Shown piece after piece: positions 61,378 to 64,000 of a stretch of DNA of 64,000 nt; the first letter of the stretch is position 1, and each line of letters opens with the position of its first letter. The position numbers and the translations under genes are program-made. The notes under the pieces were generated by a model that saw only the letters and a list, made by a program, of their open reading frames with translations, searched no databases and was not told the origin of the DNA. This DNA comes from Macrosoma leucophasiata. Taxonomy: Eukaryota > Arthropoda > Insecta > Lepidoptera > Hedylidae. The stretch spans positions 19,952,501 to 20,016,500 of the forward strand of contig JAWQUS010000027.1 of NCBI GenBank assembly GCA_036365455.1, written 5' to 3'.

Positions 61378-61570
61378 TCTAATATATAAAATTCTCGTGT
61401 CACGGTGTTCGAACTTGAACTCCTCCGAAACGGCTGGACCGATTTTAACCAAATTTTGCATGCATATTCAGGAGGTCTGAGAATCGGCCAACATCTATTT
61501 TTCATAACATTTTTGGACATTTTTTTTTTTTAATTTTGTAGGGCGATACGAAGTTTGCCGTGACAGCTAG
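61378..61570 (+). mobile_element. 193-bp Helitron-like element
   Basis: A|TCTAATATATAAAATTCTCG ... GCCGTGACAGCTAG|T; contains GAAACGGCTGGACCGATTTT. This type is common in insect genomes (from memory). It lies just upstream of the RT remnant. Confidence 0.85.
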
Positions 61571-61620
61571 TAAATAAATAATTATAATTACACTTAAATT
61601 CCAAATTTAACGTTTGGTAC

Positions 61621-63026
61621 TTAGATGACCGGGACCCTAGGAGGCAGCGTAGATTCAGTCCTGGCAGACTTCACTTTCTTGAAGGAAAAATTCAGCTCAA
61701 TAGGCCTAGAATTAAATACAGGAAAATGTGAAATATATTTCCCAGAACGGACGGACGGACTCACATCTCTCTCAAAATTTTCCGAAATATGCCCCTGATA
61801 TTAAAGTTGTGGAAAAAAATTCCCTGCGCCTCCTAGGCTGTTTCGATATTGTTCTTTCGGCCCTAAATTTATATACCATCTGCGATGTTCCCCTTTGTGG
61901 AAACATAATGAACAACTAACAAAGATTGACTCAATCATCAGAACAACGATGACGACCATTTTCAACACGACTCTGGACGACCGCGCGTGGGATCAGGCCA
62001 CTCTTCCCGTTCGACTGGGTGGCCTAGGCGTCCGCAAAATTTCAAGTATAAGTGTACCGGCGTTTTTTGTCTTCGGTCCACGGCACTAATAATTTAAGTA
62101 GGAAAATTTTATCAACTACACTGGTGAATTTTGAGGTGCCGTGCTTGACCGACGCCTTGAGTGCCTGGAAAACGACTTGCCCAAATCTGGACCTACCGGT
62201 TAACCTCTCTTCACAGCGACAGTGGGACGCACTGCTCTGCAGCTTGGTACGGAAAAATCTTATAGATACGTCAACCAACGCTGCAGAGCGAGCCAGTCTT
62301 CTGGCGCTTGGAGAGTGGGAATCCGGTCTCTGGTTTTGCCAGGCTTTGCCATCACCTAGCATCGGGACAATGATGGATGATATCACTTTCCGGCTTGCTA
62401 CTTGACTCCGCCTAGGCACATCGTGCTGCGCTCCGCATCGCTGCCCCTGTGGTGAAGCCGTCGACCGCCTGGGGCACCATGGTCTCTCCTGCAGTAGAAG
62501 TGCCTTCAGATTCACCAGGCTCGCCCGGTTAAATGACATTCTGCGCCGAGCCCTTTCCACCGCCAGCGTGCCAGCCATATTAGAACCCAACGGCTTGGCA
62601 CGTGACGATGGAAGGAGACCGGACGGTATGTCATTGATGCCCTGGAGGATGGGTAGGCCTTTGGTGTGGGACGCAACTTGCGTTGACACCTTAGCGCCAC
62701 CCCATCTTCCAAGCACGGCGTGCTCCGCTGGCACTGCTGCTGCAACTGCGGAGACCCTGAAACAGCGCAAATATAGTACCCTTCCAGGGGACTATATATT
62801 TGTGCCTTTCGGGGTCGAAACCCTTGGTCCATGGGGCCCCAGTGCTCGGCTCTTATTCAAAGAGATCGCGAAACGGCTGGTCGACACTTCCCATGACCAG
62901 AGGGCTGGCCAATTTTTAGGTCAAAGAATCAGCATTGCCATCCAACGAGGCAATGCTGCCAGCCTTCTGGGTACCATAACACAGGAAGGCAGTGATGCAG
63001 AATTTTTAGACGCATGTTTTTTTTAG
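61621..63026 (+). pseudogene. RT with restriction-like endonuclease, multiply disrupted
   Basis: The start reads WYLDD (RT active-site motif) followed by a one-base shift and GSVDSVLADFTFLKEK, GLELNTGKCEIYF. After more lesions: TTLDDRAWDQATLPVRLGG and LGVRK, a shift, WDALLCSLVRKNLID, an in-frame TGA at 62403-62405, then RCPCGEAVDRLGHHGLSC (zinc-binding C,C,H,C). RRPDG with the Asp of PLVWDAT (PD-(D/E)XK core), VETLGPWGPSARLLF and QRISIAIQRGNAASLLG follow. The order RT - CCHC - PD-(D/E)XK is that of non-LTR elements with a C-terminal restriction-like endonuclease (R2/R4/NeSL-like groups); the exact clade is open. The 5' part is missing. Such enzymes usually target specific sites. Confidence 0.8.
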
Positions 63027-63186
63027 TTTAGGTATAACTTTATTTTATGTAAATATTATTTAGCTTTTTAATATATTTTAATTTTAGGAAAATATAAGTT
63101 TCTGGTCCATTATAATTACATGTTGATAAAAAATGCAAATTATGCAAAAGCTTTACCGCGGCAGACTCCGAGTGCCACTCTTTTTT

Positions 63187-63626
63187 AAAATTATTTTTGA
63201 ATTGTTAACCTCAACTGTTAAAGAAAAAAAAAAACATTTGTACAAAATATAATAATAATTTCGTATGACTTATTGAGAACCCTGTAACTATACATATTAT
63301 GAGGATGGTTGGTGTTCAATGCAATTTATAATTATTTGCATAAAGTTGCAATATTATCAACTGCGCTCTCATTCAATAGAACTGACTTTCTTCTTTAATT
63401 TTATAGATATGCAGTGTTTTTATTTGACAAATTACAGTCTGACGGTAAAAAAGCATGGATAGGGAATGACTACAGCTGTTTGTGAACAAACACTAACAAA
63501 CAATTTTTTATGTCGATACTGTACAAAGGCATACACATTATTTGTTATCTACCCAAAAACCAGAGGTACTTTTTTGTACGAGTATTAAGGCAACCAAAAG
63601 TGTCACACAAATACTTTGCATACTCT
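63187..63626. other. Unannotated stretch
   Basis: Nothing supported. Confidence 0.4.
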
Positions 63627-63763
63627 TGTAATACAGGGCCGTACATTATCACCTGACCGGATCACGATAGTGCTGAACACTACCATTAAGCGGCAAGTAT
63701 ATTAGGTAATACGATGGTGCCTACGCCCGCGAGCTCCGTCACTAGAGCTCTACCATCAGTAAA
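63627..63763 (-). mobile_element. Family A 5' half
   Basis: CAGGGCCGTACATTATCACC to AGAGCTCTACCATCAGTAA; the 3' half is missing. Confidence 0.8.
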
Positions 63764-63828
63764 ATAAAGCTTAGTTTGTTTGTAATAATTACAACGGGAC
63801 CATTTGACGGCAGATAGATCGATAATGA

Positions 63829-64000
63829 AGCGCGCATGGCCCAGCGGCTGGCGTAGATCGTAAGCGATCTACTCGGTTAAGCATTACGGGCGCGGTCGGA
63901 TGTGTGATGGGTGGCAAATTAAAATGCGCGTTTCCGTGCTCCGGAGGGCACGTTAAGCCGTCGTCCCGGTTGCTATCGATAGATAGCAGTCGTTAAACCT
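63829..64000 (+). mobile_element. Family D 5S-derived SINE, cut by the window edge
   Basis: GCATGGCCCAGCGGCTGGCG head, GTTAAGCATTACGGGCGCGG and GTGTGATGGGTGGC (5S box C with a short deletion), then GGGCACGTTAAGCCGTC. It continues beyond 64000. Confidence 0.82.

Larger units (their letters stand above)
60790..63186. mobile_element. Composite block flanked by inverted GTGGCACTCGG repeats
   Basis: GTGGCACTCGGGGACTGCC, GCGGTAAAGCTATTGCAT at 60794-60831 is mirrored at 63139-63183 with few mismatches (GTGGCACTCGGAGTCTGCC, GCGGTAAAGCTTTTGCAT). Between the arms lie two tRNA-like sequences, a Helitron-like element and an RT/endonuclease pseudogene. It may be one TIR element or two inverted copies of a short repeat. 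Confidence 0.55.

Noticed and set aside
62042..62832. Minus-strand frames of 242 and 106 codons
   Set aside because: They mirror the plus-strand endonuclease pseudogene, which has recognisable motifs.
63870..63920. 5S rRNA gene
   Set aside because: Only the internal control region resembles 5S; the flanks and length do not, and four dispersed copies share a non-5S body.

Overview
The window reads as a eukaryotic, almost certainly lepidopteran (moth or butterfly), intron or intergenic region. It is AT-rich, has no operons or long gene clusters, and is filled with insect transposable elements: a mariner, a CR1/Jockey-type retrotransposon, RTE 3' ends, Helitron-like elements ending CTAG|T, MITEs and several SINE-like families of a kind I associate with Lepidoptera. 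The assignment to Lepidoptera rests on remembered repeat types, not on a search.

Only one piece of host gene is convincing. On the minus strand at 3907-4613 a signal-peptide exon and a following cysteine-rich EB-like exon join in frame across consensus splice sites. The rest of that gene lies outside the window or in introns that I cannot resolve. Beside it is a decayed tandem duplicate of the signal-peptide exon.

Layout. 0-8 kb: an inverted repeat pair, SINEs, a Helitron, the host exons. 8.4-11.5 kb: an intact 348-codon retrotransposon ORF1 (PHD finger, coiled coil, FP-like C-terminus) with no reverse transcriptase beside it. 12-25 kb: MITEs, SINEs, two GGT-type or palindromic repeats and a head-to-head SINE pair. 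25.2-26.4 kb: a mariner with TIRs and a broken transposase. 27-35 kb: nested MITEs and SINEs. 35-39.5 kb: a locally amplified segment with nested insertions. 39.4-40.6 kb: an endonuclease-bearing retroelement lacking its reverse transcriptase. 43.7-44.2 kb: a TTAA-flanked piggyBac-like MITE. 48.25-50.2 kb: a minisatellite with 173-bp and 112-bp higher-order units. 56.0-58.8 kb: a 5'-truncated non-LTR element with an otherwise open endonuclease/RT reading frame. 60.8-63.2 kb: a TIR-flanked block holding tRNA-like sequences, a Helitron and a broken RT with a restriction-like endonuclease. The right edge cuts a 5S-rRNA-derived SINE.

Repeat names used here are local: A (300-bp poly-A SINE-like), B (tRNA-headed SINE), C (terminal-repeat element with an embedded tRNA-like core), D (5S-derived SINE), K (old repeat carrying GTCCAGCAGTGGACG), L (inverted pair at the left edge). 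At least a dozen insertions sit inside other elements, which gives a relative age order: K, B, RTE and Tc1-type MITEs are older; A is intermediate; the short non-LTR 3' fragments, hAT MITE and some Helitrons are younger.
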